From: a virus
Length of the DNA stretch: 21,264 nt
Virus record (IMG/VR): IMGVR_UViG_3300037240_000245
Span: 1 to 21,264 of that record
Strand: one strand, 5' to 3'
Part shown: positions 6,704 to 14,023 of the stretch, piece after piece
How positions within the stretch are numbered: position 1 is the stretch's first letter
How the letters are laid out: each line of letters opens with the position of its first letter
Notes under the pieces: generated by a model
The model's database searches: none
What the model saw: only the letters and a program-made list of their open reading frames with translations
Told to the model about the DNA's origin: nothing
Position numbers and translations under genes: made by a program

Positions 6704-7519
6704 GTGGCGATAACCACCCTCGACGGCGCCATAGCGGGCTTCCAGCCGCCTCAGTCCTTCTCGAAGGCGGTGACGGGGACGCTGACGGCCGGGCTCCCCA
6801 CCACGCTCTGGGCGCTGGCGGGCTACCCCGGCGCCGGCGCGTACGACACCACCCTGAACGGGGTGACCCTGTCGAGCACCTCCGCGCTGGTCGCGGGGCA
6901 GCTGCCGCACTACGACCCGGCGGGCGGGATAAACTCGTACCTCGCCAGGTTCCAGGGCGTCGCCACGCAGGCGGGCGTCCTCGTGCTCTGCGACAGGCTC
7001 TGGCACAACGGCGGCTACACCATAACGAGCACCGGCACGCAGAGCTCGACCACGCCGACCTGGCCGTCCCGCGACAACACGGGCACGGCCAACGGCGCCG
7101 GCGTCATGCTGGGCGTCGAGCTCTCCGGCGGCACCGGCGCCGGCACCCCGACCATCACGGCGTCCTACACCAACTCCGGCGGCTTCTCCGGCAGGACCGG
7201 GACCAACGTCCTGGCCACGAAGGCCTCGGCGGCGACCGGCTCGTTCTACGAGCTGGGGCTGCAGGCGGGCGACGTCGGCGTCAAGGCGCTGGCCTCGATA
7301 ACCCTCTCCGGCACGTGGACCTCGGGCACCATGAACGTGGTCGCGTACCGCGTGCTCGCGAGGCTCGAGCTGCCCGGCGCGCTGATACCCAACGCCATAG
7401 ACCTCCTCACGGCAGGCATGCCGCAGATTTTCAACGGGACGGTGCCCTACATGTACTTCATCCCGAACACCACCACCACGTCCAACGTGTCGGGGCAGTA
7501 CATAGAGACCCAGGGGTAG
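6704..7519 (+). CDS. Phage structural protein, paralogue A of a tandem pair
   Basis: The GTG start lies 1 nt after the previous stop. The 271-residue Gly/Thr-rich protein starts MAITTLDGAIAGFQPPQSFS and carries VLVLCDRLWHN, TPTWPSRDNTGTANGAG, YTNSGGFSGRTG, LQAGDVGVKALASI and GMPQIFNGTVPYMYF in order. I recognise this as a conserved family of uncharacterised virion proteins in GC-rich-host phages, probably a beta-sandwich. The next gene has the same motifs in the same order, so the two arose by duplication. Location between the SH3-like protein and the repeat protein points to the tail or the head-tail region. Function is not established. Confidence 0.75.
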   Translation: MAITTLDGAIAGFQPPQSFSKAVTGTLTAGLPTTLWALAGYPGAGAYDTTLNGVTLSSTSALVAGQLPHYDPAGGINSYLARFQGVATQAGVLVLCDRLWHNGGYTITSTGTQSSTTPTWPSRDNTGTANGAGVMLGVELSGGTGAGTPTITASYTNSGGFSGRTGTNVLATKASAATGSFYELGLQAGDVGVKALASITLSGTWTSGTMNVVAYRVLARLELPGALIPNAIDLLTAGMPQIFNGTVPYMYFIPNTTTTSNVSGQYIETQG

Positions 7520-7523
7520 CGCC

Positions 7524-8420
7524 GTGGCCATAACGTCGATGGCGACCCTGCTGGCGGGCCTCGTGCCGGCCCAGGCCTTCACGAAGCAGCCGGTCAACTC
7601 CGACGGCGACGGCCCGCACGGGCTCACGCAGCCGGTCAGCTTCTGGGGCGGCCCCGGCTACCCGCCGGCGGGCTCGTGGAACGCCACGCTCAACGGCGCC
7701 GTCCTGTCGGGCACCTCGGCCAACGTGAAGGGGCAGCTCCCGTACACCGACCCGGCGAGCGGCAACGGCTACGTGGCGGGCATAAGGGCCTCGTGCCTGT
7801 GCAACACGGGCACGGCGGCGCAGAACCAGGGCGGCGGGGGCGAGCTCATCCTGTGCGACAGGCTCTGGGTCAACCAGGTCAGCAACGCGGGCACGTCCGC
7901 GCAGGGCATAACGAGCCCCACGTGGCCCGCGAGGGACAGCACGGGCACGACGAACGGCGCGGGGGTCTACCTCGCGCTCGAGCTCTCCTCCGGGAGCCTG
8001 CTGAACGGCACGTTCACCGTCGGCTACACGAACAGCGGCGGGTCGGCGGGGCAGACGTCGCCCTCCACGGCGTTCACGAACTTCATCGCCGGCCAGGCGC
8101 AGGAGGTGCCGCTGGCGGCGGGCGACGTGGGCGTCCGGGCGGTCTCCACCTTCACGTGGAGCGTGGCCCCGGGCTCCGGCACGTGGAACCTGGTGGCGTA
8201 CAGGCCGGTGGCCAAGGCGCTGGTGCAGAACTACGGCGGCGTCAACGGCACGACGGCGGCGGCCAAGAGCAACTGGCAGGACGCGGTGCAGCTCGGCATG
8301 CCGCAGGTGTACAACGGCTCCGTGCTCTACTTCATGTGGAAGGGGGACTACGGCGGCAACAACAACAACAACGTCAACAACCCGCAGATAAGCGGCGTGG
8401 TGGAGTTCGCTCGGGGGTAG
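7524..8420 (+). CDS. Phage structural protein, paralogue B of a tandem pair
   Basis: This 298-residue protein (GTG start, MAITSMATLLAGLVPAQAF) is the paralogue of the preceding gene. Shared anchors are ILCDRLWVN, PTWPARDSTGTTNGAG, YTNSGGSAGQTS, LAAGDVGVRAVST, NLVAYRP and GMPQVYNGSVLYFMW. It is ~27 residues longer, mainly near residues 90-110 (CLCNTGTAAQNQGGGGE) and at the end, where an Asn-rich stretch (GGNNNNNVNNPQ) lies. The two copies have diverged substantially, so the duplication is old. They may form a hetero-oligomer or two rings of the same structure; that is inference. Confidence 0.75.
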   Translation: MAITSMATLLAGLVPAQAFTKQPVNSDGDGPHGLTQPVSFWGGPGYPPAGSWNATLNGAVLSGTSANVKGQLPYTDPASGNGYVAGIRASCLCNTGTAAQNQGGGGELILCDRLWVNQVSNAGTSAQGITSPTWPARDSTGTTNGAGVYLALELSSGSLLNGTFTVGYTNSGGSAGQTSPSTAFTNFIAGQAQEVPLAAGDVGVRAVSTFTWSVAPGSGTWNLVAYRPVAKALVQNYGGVNGTTAAAKSNWQDAVQLGMPQVYNGSVLYFMWKGDYGGNNNNNVNNPQISGVVEFARG

Positions 8421-8423
8421 GAA

Positions 8424-10151
8424 ATGGCAGACACAGGCAGAGGGGCTTGGCCGCTGCGCTCCGACTGGCTGTTCTACGGCGGGCAGCAGCTGTGGCCGGG
8501 CGTGACCTTCACCAACGCGGGGAACGGCTCGCCGACGAAGGCGGTGTTCGTCGACTGGTTCTTGCCGGCGCCGGTGTTCACGGTGACGGCCAACGCGTAC
8601 TCGCCGTTCGAGTCGCTCGCGACGCAGCGCTCCGACCCGCCGCACCAGCTCGAGGCCAGGGGGCAGCTGACGCTCGACCGCGCCCTGCCGCTGGACACGA
8701 CCGTCTCGGTCTCGACGGACAGGGCCGGGCCGCTCGAGTCCCCCGCGACGCAGCGCGCGGACCCGCCGCAGCAGCTCGAGTCGTACGGGCAGTTCAAGCT
8801 CGACCGCGTCCTGCCGCTCGACACCACGGTGTCGGTCTCGACGGACAGGGCCCAGCCCCTCGAGTCCGCGCTGACCGCCCAGCGCGACGGGCCCGCGCCG
8901 CTCGAGTCGAAGGGCCAGGCCTCGTCCGACGCGACGAGCCCGCTGGAGACGGTCGGGCAGGCGACGCTGGACAGGGCCTCGCCCTTCGAGTCCAAGGCGT
9001 CGCAGTCCAAAGACACGGGCGCGCCGCTCGAGTCGCAGGCCTCGCAGAGGTCGGACCCGCCGCAGCAGCTCGAGGCGACCGGCCAGCTGACGCTGGACCG
9101 CGCCCAGCCGCTCGAGGCGACCGGCCAGCTGACGCTGGACCGCGCCCAGCCCTCCGAGTCGAAGGCGCAGCAGACGGCGGACGCGGCGCAGCCGCTCGAG
9201 TCGCCGGCGCAGCAGACCAAGGACGCGGCGCAGCCGCTCGAGTCGCAGGCCTCGCAGAGGTCGGACCCGCCGATGCGGCTCGAGAACACGGGCGTCACGG
9301 CAGTCACGCTCGACGGGATGGCCCCGTTCGAGTCGCTGGCCTCGCAGCAGCGCGACTCGGCGCAACAGCTCGAGTCCAACGCGCGGCAGCAGGCGGACTC
9401 GGGGCAGCAGCTGGAGGCGACCGGCCAGCTGACGCTCGACAGGGCGCAACCGCTCGAGGCCACGGGGCAGCTCACGCTGGACAGGGCCGGGCCCTCCGAG
9501 TCGAAGGCGTCGCAGCAGCGCGACTCGGCGCAACAGCTGGAGTCCAAGGCGCAACAGTCGGCGGACGCGGGGCAGCAGCTCGAGTCGCAGGCGCAGCAGA
9601 AGGCGGACGCGGCGCAGCCGCTGGAGGCGACCGGGCAGGTGGCGCTGGACAAAGGTGTGTCGCTGGAGTCGCTGGCCTCGCAGAGGTCGGACTCGACGTC
9701 GCCGCTGGAGTGCGTCGCGTCGCTGAGGCTGGACGTCAACGGCCTGGTGGAAGTCGTCGCGTCGAGCGGCCGGGCGTTCACCGCCCCGCTCGAGTGGACG
9801 GCGCGCGTGGTCGCGGACTTCCTCTCGCAGCTCGAGTCCATAGCGGTCTCGAACATAGTGGTCTCGGACGGCTCGGCGCCCGTGGAGTGGCTGGCCGGCG
9901 TCAGGACGGACGCGGCGTCGCCCGTCGAGGCGTTGCTCAGCGTGCTCGCGAGGGCCCCGATGGGGTCCGAGGAGACCGGCTTCGTGCCGCCCACCCCGTC
10001 CGGCCGCGTGCTGGACCCGGGGGCGGTCGTCAGGGGGCTGGACCCCGCGGCCTCGGCGAAGACGCTGAACGCGGCGGCCGTGGCGAAGACGCTCAGCGCG
10101 GGCGGCGTCGTGAGGGTGCTGGCGCCGGCGAAACAGAACAGGGTACTTTGA
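8424..10151 (+). CDS. Large tandem-repeat virion protein (14-residue repeats)
   Basis: Three regions are seen in the 575-residue product. Residues 1-58 are a Trp/Phe-rich head (RSDWLFYGGQQLWPG). Residues ~59-513 are about 32 tandem 14-residue units of the form PLESxASQxxDxxQ or QLEATGQLTLDRAQ. The last ~50 residues switch to a 9-residue repeat (RVLDPGAVV, RGLDPAASA, KTLNAAAVA, KTLSAGGVV). P/Q-L-E at the start of each unit and alternating small polar and aliphatic residues suggest a repetitive extended or solenoid fold, as in fibre shafts or spacer proteins. TAGGA precedes the ATG. Related PxEWLA-type repeats occur in phage tail proteins. Repeat number could vary by recombination of the 42-bp units. 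Confidence 0.75.
   Translation: MADTGRGAWPLRSDWLFYGGQQLWPGVTFTNAGNGSPTKAVFVDWFLPAPVFTVTANAYSPFESLATQRSDPPHQLEARGQLTLDRALPLDTTVSVSTDRAGPLESPATQRADPPQQLESYGQFKLDRVLPLDTTVSVSTDRAQPLESALTAQRDGPAPLESKGQASSDATSPLETVGQATLDRASPFESKASQSKDTGAPLESQASQRSDPPQQLEATGQLTLDRAQPLEATGQLTLDRAQPSESKAQQTADAAQPLESPAQQTKDAAQPLESQASQRSDPPMRLENTGVTAVTLDGMAPFESLASQQRDSAQQLESNARQQADSGQQLEATGQLTLDRAQPLEATGQLTLDRAGPSESKASQQRDSAQQLESKAQQSADAGQQLESQAQQKADAAQPLEATGQVALDKGVSLESLASQRSDSTSPLECVASLRLDVNGLVEVVASSGRAFTAPLEWTARVVADFLSQLESIAVSNIVVSDGSAPVEWLAGVRTDAASPVEALLSVLARAPMGSEETGFVPPTPSGRVLDPGAVVRGLDPAASAKTLNAAAVAKTLSAGGVVRVLAPAKQNRVL
8598..9962 (+). repeat. 42-bp coding tandem repeat array (~32 units)
   Basis: The DNA repeats with a 42-bp period in phase with the 14-residue protein repeat. 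Units vary, but adjacent pairs such as those encoding EATGQLTLDRAQP (9071-9150 and again 9413-9490) are nearly identical. This suggests recent slippage or gene conversion within the array. Confidence 0.85.
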
Positions 10152-10152
10152 T

Positions 10153-10437
10153 ATGACTCTCAGCATACAGCAGACCCCGAACGAGCTGCAGGACTGGACC
10201 ATAAACTGGGCCACCCGCGGCCTCGGCGCGGACACCATCACCACGAGCGCGTGGGCCGTCAACTCGGCCGACGTGGCGCTCAGCGACGCGGCGGAGACCG
10301 CCACGACGACGACCATCTGGGTCACCGGCGGCATACCGGGCAACGCGTACAGCATAACGAACACGGTGGAGACGGCCGGCGGCCGCACGCTGCAGGAGAC
10401 GGTGACCTATGTCTGCATACCCGCCGAAGACAACTGA
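10153..10437 (+). CDS. Phage fibre-tail adaptor-like protein
   Basis: The 94-residue protein starts MTLSIQQTPNELQDWTINW and runs through GADTITTSAWAVNSADVAL, TTTIWVTGGIPGNAYSITN and ETAGGRTLQETVTYVC. The order D-W-x-I-x-W, then D-T-I-x-x-S-x-W, then WVTGGxxGxxYxIxNxVxTxxGR is that of small Ig-like phage proteins annotated as fibre-tail adaptors. It follows the 14-residue-repeat protein, so it may dock it on the particle. Its 3' end overlaps the large terminase start by 29 bp, and the terminase ribosome-binding site (GGAGA) lies inside it. Confidence 0.75.
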   Translation: MTLSIQQTPNELQDWTINWATRGLGADTITTSAWAVNSADVALSDAAETATTTTIWVTGGIPGNAYSITNTVETAGGRTLQETVTYVCIPAEDN

Positions 10438-12607
10438 CCTGGACGACCTCTCCTGGCTCGACGAGGACATAGAGCGCGTCGACGCGGAGGTCGCCAAGCG
10501 GGCGCTGCAGGACGCCAAGTACGACTGGGTGAAGACGGCCAGGCCCGACCAGCTCCCGCCGGATTGGGACTGGGTCTACTGGCTCATACTCGCGGGCCGA
10601 GGCTACGGCAAGACCCGCACGGGCGCCGAGACGGTGCGCGAGTGGGTGAAGAAGTACGAGTACGTCAACCTCATCGGCGCCACGAGCGACGACGCGCGCG
10701 ACATCATGATTGAGGGCGAGAGCGGCATCCTGGCCGTCTGCCCGAAGGACGAGAGGCCGACGTACCTGGCGCACAAGCGGCAGCTGCGGTGGCCGAACGG
10801 GGCGAAGAGCCTCATATTCACGGCCGACGAGCCCGACCGGCTCCGCGGCAAGCAGCACATGAAGCTGTGGTGCGACGAGCTCTGCGCGTGGCGCTACCAG
10901 GAGTCTTGGGACCAGGCGAAGTTCGGCCTGCGCCTCGGCGACGCGCCCCAGGCGGTGCTCACGACGACGCCGCGGCCGACGAAGCTGCTGAAGCAGATAA
11001 TGAACGACAAGCGGACGGCGCTGACGCGCGGCCGCACCATAGACAACAAGGCCAACCTCGCCCCCGCCTTCCTCGAGGCCATCACGGCCCGGTACGAGGG
11101 CACGAGGCTCGGCAGGCAGGAGCTGAACGCGGAGGTCCTGGAGGACAACCCGGGCGCGCTGTGGAAGCGCGAGCTGATAGACGCCACGCGCGTCCCGCTG
11201 GACAAGCTCCCGGCGATGCGCCGTATAGTCGTCGGCGTCGACCCGAGCGCCACGGCGAACAAGGACAGCGACGAGTGCGGCATACTCGTGGTCGGCCTGG
11301 GCGTGGACGGCCGCGGCTACGTGCTCGAGGACGGCTCCGGCGTGATGACCCCCGACGAGTGGGGCAAGCGGGCCGTCGCCCTCTACCGCAAGTGGAGCGC
11401 CGACAGGATAGTGGCCGAGACGAACAACGGCGGCCTCATGGTGGAGAACACCATCAGGACCGTCGACAGGAACGTGCCCTACAAGGGCGTGCACGCGGCC
11501 AAGGGCAAGATGACCCGGGCCGAGCCCGTGTCCGCCCTGTACGAGCAGGGGAAGGTCAGCCACGTCGGGCTGTTCAACCAGCTCGAAGACCAGATGTGCT
11601 TCCCGGCGGGCACGATGGTCGAGACGCAACGCGGCCCGGTGGCCATACAGGACGTCGCGACGACCGACTCGGTGCTGACGCGCTCCGGGTACGCGCCGAT
11701 CGACTGGGTGGGCATCACCGGCGAGACGGACAAAATAAACTGTGTACTTTACTCGCACGATGTAGTATTGTCTACGCCATGCCACCCGATATATTCAGTC
11801 TCCCAGTCGAAGTTTGTGCCTGCCCAGAGTGTTCTGCGTGGGGAGAGCCTGCTCGCGCTCCGCAGAGGAACAAGCGGGGCCACTGGCCCGTCGCGTGGCG
11901 AGGGAGATGGTACGGGAGAGACAAGAGGGGGTACTTCAGGCACGCCAAGGGAGAACTGCTCAGCCGCGCTGTCTACGAGGCGCACCACGGGCCTATCCCT
12001 GAGGGCTATCAGGTCCATCACAAGGACGAGAATCCCGGCAACAACGCGCCTGACAATCTTGAGGCGCTTACTCGCAAGCAGCACCACGCGAAGCACGGGC
12101 CGCGCGGTTGGGACGCTTTCACGCCTGCTCAGCGGTCGGTCAGCCGCAAGAAGGGTTGGGCCAACAGAGAACCTAGGACTTGCGAGTGCAGGGAATGCGG
12201 AACACGGTACACCACAATCGGGATGCGGGAGAGCTTCTACTGCTCCCGTTCTTGTCAATATCACGGTTCGAAGCGCTGAGCCGATCCAAGTATACAACCT
12301 CAGAGTGAAAGACGGGTACGAACACGAGTTCTACGCGAACGGCGTGCTCGTGCACAACTGCGAGTACGACCAGAAGACGTCGAAGTACTCGCCCGACAGG
12401 ATGGACGCCCTCGTGTGGGCGCTCACCGAGCTCATGGTCGAGCCGCTCCCCGGCCAGGGCTACATAGACCTCTACAAGCAGCGGGCCGACGAGGCCCGCG
12501 CTAGGAAAGCCGGCGCGCCCGACGCAGCGCCTGGCGAACCGCAGCTGGGCGCCCCGCCGTCGCCCGTTGCCAAGGCCAAGTTCTGCGTCGTCACAACCAA
12601 CCACTAA
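10409..12607 (+). CDS. terL: Terminase large subunit precursor containing an intein
   Basis: The precursor has 732 residues: 396 of N-extein, a 254-residue intein and 82 of C-extein, giving a 478-residue mature ATPase-nuclease of usual length. Motifs are Walker A GRGYGKT (63-69), Walker B WCDE (154-157), a coupling motif LTTTPRP, and an RNase H-like nuclease with VGVDPSA (Asp278), VAETNNGG (Glu337) and SPDRMDALVWAL (Asp666 of the precursor). The intein separates the nuclease acidic residues, so splicing should be needed for DNA cleavage. The extein junction LEDQM/CEYDQ matches the uninterrupted family sequence. The start overlaps the upstream gene by 29 bp with GGAGA ~10 nt before the ATG. 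Ile codons in the exteins are mostly ATA. Confidence 0.93.
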   Translation: MSAYPPKTTDLDDLSWLDEDIERVDAEVAKRALQDAKYDWVKTARPDQLPPDWDWVYWLILAGRGYGKTRTGAETVREWVKKYEYVNLIGATSDDARDIMIEGESGILAVCPKDERPTYLAHKRQLRWPNGAKSLIFTADEPDRLRGKQHMKLWCDELCAWRYQESWDQAKFGLRLGDAPQAVLTTTPRPTKLLKQIMNDKRTALTRGRTIDNKANLAPAFLEAITARYEGTRLGRQELNAEVLEDNPGALWKRELIDATRVPLDKLPAMRRIVVGVDPSATANKDSDECGILVVGLGVDGRGYVLEDGSGVMTPDEWGKRAVALYRKWSADRIVAETNNGGLMVENTIRTVDRNVPYKGVHAAKGKMTRAEPVSALYEQGKVSHVGLFNQLEDQMCFPAGTMVETQRGPVAIQDVATTDSVLTRSGYAPIDWVGITGETDKINCVLYSHDVVLSTPCHPIYSVSQSKFVPAQSVLRGESLLALRRGTSGATGPSRGEGDGTGETRGGTSGTPRENCSAALSTRRTTGLSLRAIRSITRTRIPATTRLTILRRLLASSTTRSTGRAVGTLSRLLSGRSAARRVGPTENLGLASAGNAEHGTPQSGCGRASTAPVLVNITVRSAEPIQVYNLRVKDGYEHEFYANGVLVHNCEYDQKTSKYSPDRMDALVWALTELMVEPLPGQGYIDLYKQRADEARARKAGAPDAAPGEPQLGAPPSPVAKAKFCVVTTNH
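11597..12358 (+). mobile_element. TerL intein (254 residues)
   Basis: Precursor residues 397-650. Block A is CFPAGTMVETQRGPVAIQDV with Cys1. Block B is STPCHPIYS, giving the TxxH motif (T60, H63), followed by FVPAQSVLRGESLLA, the usual strand after block B. Block F is VYNLRV then HEFYANGVLV, and block G is HN followed by Cys+1. All residues needed for class 1 splicing are present. Splicing-domain parts add to only ~125 residues, the size of a mini-intein. The ~130 residues between them (about 89-218) are low-complexity Arg/Ser/Thr/Gly with no endonuclease motif in this frame. G+C drops to 29/60 at 11761-11820 against 43/60 at 11101-11160 in the N-extein, which supports separate ancestry. Confidence 0.93.
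11779..12279 (+). CDS. HNH homing endonuclease nested out of frame inside the TerL intein
   Basis: In the -1 frame relative to terL, ATG 11779 to TGA 12277-12279 encodes 166 residues. Residues 40-106 read WRGRWYGRDKRGYF, LLSRAVYEAHHGPIPEGYQV, HHKDENPGNNAPDNL and then KQHHAKH. This is a full HNH_3-type ββα-metal core with the HH dyad (80-81), NN (88-89) and NL (93-94). A C-terminal CECREC...YCSRSC (135-159) resembles a small zinc ribbon, and N-terminal CACPEC may be a second metal site. The ORF overlaps the DNA of intein block B at its start and stops just before block F. No Shine-Dalgarno is evident before the ATG, so how it is translated is unclear. It probably cuts intein-less terL alleles to spread the intein. 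Confidence 0.88.
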   Translation: MPPDIFSLPVEVCACPECSAWGEPARAPQRNKRGHWPVAWRGRWYGRDKRGYFRHAKGELLSRAVYEAHHGPIPEGYQVHHKDENPGNNAPDNLEALTRKQHHAKHGPRGWDAFTPAQRSVSRKKGWANREPRTCECRECGTRYTTIGMRESFYCSRSCQYHGSKR

Positions 12608-12625
12608 CAACAAGGAGAATACCCT

Positions 12626-13951
12626 ATGTCTATCAAGTTCAAAGGAACCGCGTTCGCGACCTACAACAACGAGGAGGGCGTCTCCTTCACGGCCGACAAG
12701 AACGGCGTCGTCACCGTGACGGCCCCCACGTTCAAGACCATACTCGACCTGCTCAACAACGGGCTCATCATGCTCGGGCAGGTCGGCGGGCTCGACAACC
12801 TCACGGCCACGACCGACCCGACGCCCTCCAGCGACAACACGCTGGACTACAGCGTCGGCAGCAAGTGGGTGAACACCTCCAACAGCAACATCTGGACGTG
12901 CATCAGCTCGGCGACGGGCGCGGCCGTGTGGAACCTGACCAGCCAGGGCCAGGCCAACTTCCGCAACCTCATCGACGGCGGCGACTTCACCACCAACCCG
13001 TGGCAGCGCGGCACGACCTTCACCGGCATCACCAACGCCGTGGCCTACACGGCGGACCGCTGGTTCGCCGACGCCGCCAACTCGGCGAACAGCATCAGCG
13101 TCTCGCAGCAGGCGGTGACCACGGTCCCCGGCTTCGGCTTCGCGCTGCAGTTCGGCCGCGCGTCGGCCAACACCGACACCCACGCCATCTACCTCGGCCA
13201 GGTGCTCGAGACCCTGAAGTGCCAGGCGCTCCAGGGCCAGCAGGTCACCCTGTCGTTCTGGGCGAAAGCCGGCGCGAACTTCAGCGCCGCCGCGAGCGCG
13301 CTGACCGTCGCGCTCAACCACAGCACGACCGCGGGCAACGACACCGCCGCGCACCTCGTGGCCGCTTCCACCAACTGGCAGTCGCCGGCGACCCTCATCG
13401 CCACGACCGTCACGCTCACCACCAGCTGGCAGAAGTTCACGCTGACCGGCCTCGCCTGCCCGGCCGCGCTCACGCAGCTCGGCCTGCTGTTCTCCTACGT
13501 CACCGTGGGGACGGCTGGCGCCAACGACTGGTTCCAGATTGCCGGCGTGCAGCTCGAGCAGGGCGGCACCGCCACCCCGTTCGAACACCGCGCGCCGCAG
13601 ACGGAGCTCGCGCTCTGCCAGCACTTCTACGTGCGCTTCAACGAGACGGTCAGCGCGTCGAACATCCTCGCTCAGGGGTTCTCCGGCGCCACCAACACGC
13701 AGCGCGCCGTCTTCCCGACGCCTGTCCCCATGCTGTCGGCCCCGACCGTCACCCTGGCGGCGGGCACGATGAAGTGGAACGTCGTCGGCGTGGCCACCGC
13801 GCTCGGCACCCTGACCGTGCAGACCGCGCTGTCCAACGTGAACAACCTCGTGGTCTCCGACACCGTGACCACGACCGCTGGACAGGCCGTCCAGCTCATC
13901 TCGGGTAACTCGACGGGCGGCGGCTACGTCGCCGGCTCGGCGGACCTCTAG
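12626..13951 (+). CDS. Tail fibre / adhesin-like protein with carbohydrate-binding-type domain
   Basis: The 441-residue protein has a short N-terminal anchor (MSIKFKGTAFATYNN). It has a TLDYSVGSKWVNTSN segment (residues ~72-86), a typical fibre motif in which the particle end leads into display domains. From N114, NLIDGGDFTTNPWQRGTTF and TADRWF start a jelly-roll domain of the carbohydrate-binding type, which ends near residue 330 with GVQLEQGGTATPFEHR and ELALCQHFYVRF. This is a known signature set of phage fibre proteins. Residues 341-441 form another beta-rich domain. The usual leader (ACCAACC at 12596, AAGGAGAA at 12612) precedes the ATG, and a strong hairpin follows the stop. The gene separates terL from portal, which are usually adjacent. 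Ile is mostly ATC, unlike terL. It probably contacts the host surface. Confidence 0.82.
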   Translation: MSIKFKGTAFATYNNEEGVSFTADKNGVVTVTAPTFKTILDLLNNGLIMLGQVGGLDNLTATTDPTPSSDNTLDYSVGSKWVNTSNSNIWTCISSATGAAVWNLTSQGQANFRNLIDGGDFTTNPWQRGTTFTGITNAVAYTADRWFADAANSANSISVSQQAVTTVPGFGFALQFGRASANTDTHAIYLGQVLETLKCQALQGQQVTLSFWAKAGANFSAAASALTVALNHSTTAGNDTAAHLVAASTNWQSPATLIATTVTLTTSWQKFTLTGLACPAALTQLGLLFSYVTVGTAGANDWFQIAGVQLEQGGTATPFEHRAPQTELALCQHFYVRFNETVSASNILAQGFSGATNTQRAVFPTPVPMLSAPTVTLAAGTMKWNVVGVATALGTLTVQTALSNVNNLVVSDTVTTTAGQAVQLISGNSTGGGYVAGSADL

Positions 13952-13966
13952 GAAGGCAGGCCTGCC

Positions 13967-13994
13967 CCCGCCCCGCGTGAAAGCGCGGGGCGGG
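13967..13994 (+). terminator. Strong hairpin after the fibre gene, no T-tract
   Basis: CCCGCCCCGCG (13967-13977) pairs perfectly with CGCGGGGCGGG (13984-13994) across TGAAAG, effectively a U-G-closed GAAA tetraloop. No run of Ts follows, so it is not a canonical intrinsic terminator. It may attenuate transcription or protect the upstream mRNA's 3' end. Confidence 0.6.
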
Positions 13995-14023
13995 CCACTC
14001 ATCAACGAACGCGGTGAACGAAG

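Noticed and set aside
8598-9962. CRISPR-like regular repeats
   Set aside because: The 42-bp period is a multiple of three in phase with a protein repeat, there are no unique spacers, and the whole array is coding.
7458-10388. A very long (976-residue) minus-strand ORF, and a shorter one opposite the repeat gene
   Set aside because: Both are antisense shadows produced by high G+C at codon third positions and the 42-bp repeat. The plus-strand genes there have recognisable motifs and ribosome-binding sites, while the antisense product is Arg/Leu/Val-rich noise.
10789-11778. Possibility that the HNH frame is one long protein starting upstream in terL
   Set aside because: The -1 frame is open here only because of high G+C; its translation is Arg/Gly/Pro-rich noise until the HNH region, and terL motifs are clear in the other frame.
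13967-13994. Calling this hairpin a normal intrinsic terminator
   Set aside because: The stem is perfect but no T-tract follows; it is listed as a hairpin with uncertain role.
12173-14005. A 610-residue minus-strand ORF
   Set aside because: Antisense shadow over the terL end and the fibre gene, both of which have strong family motifs.
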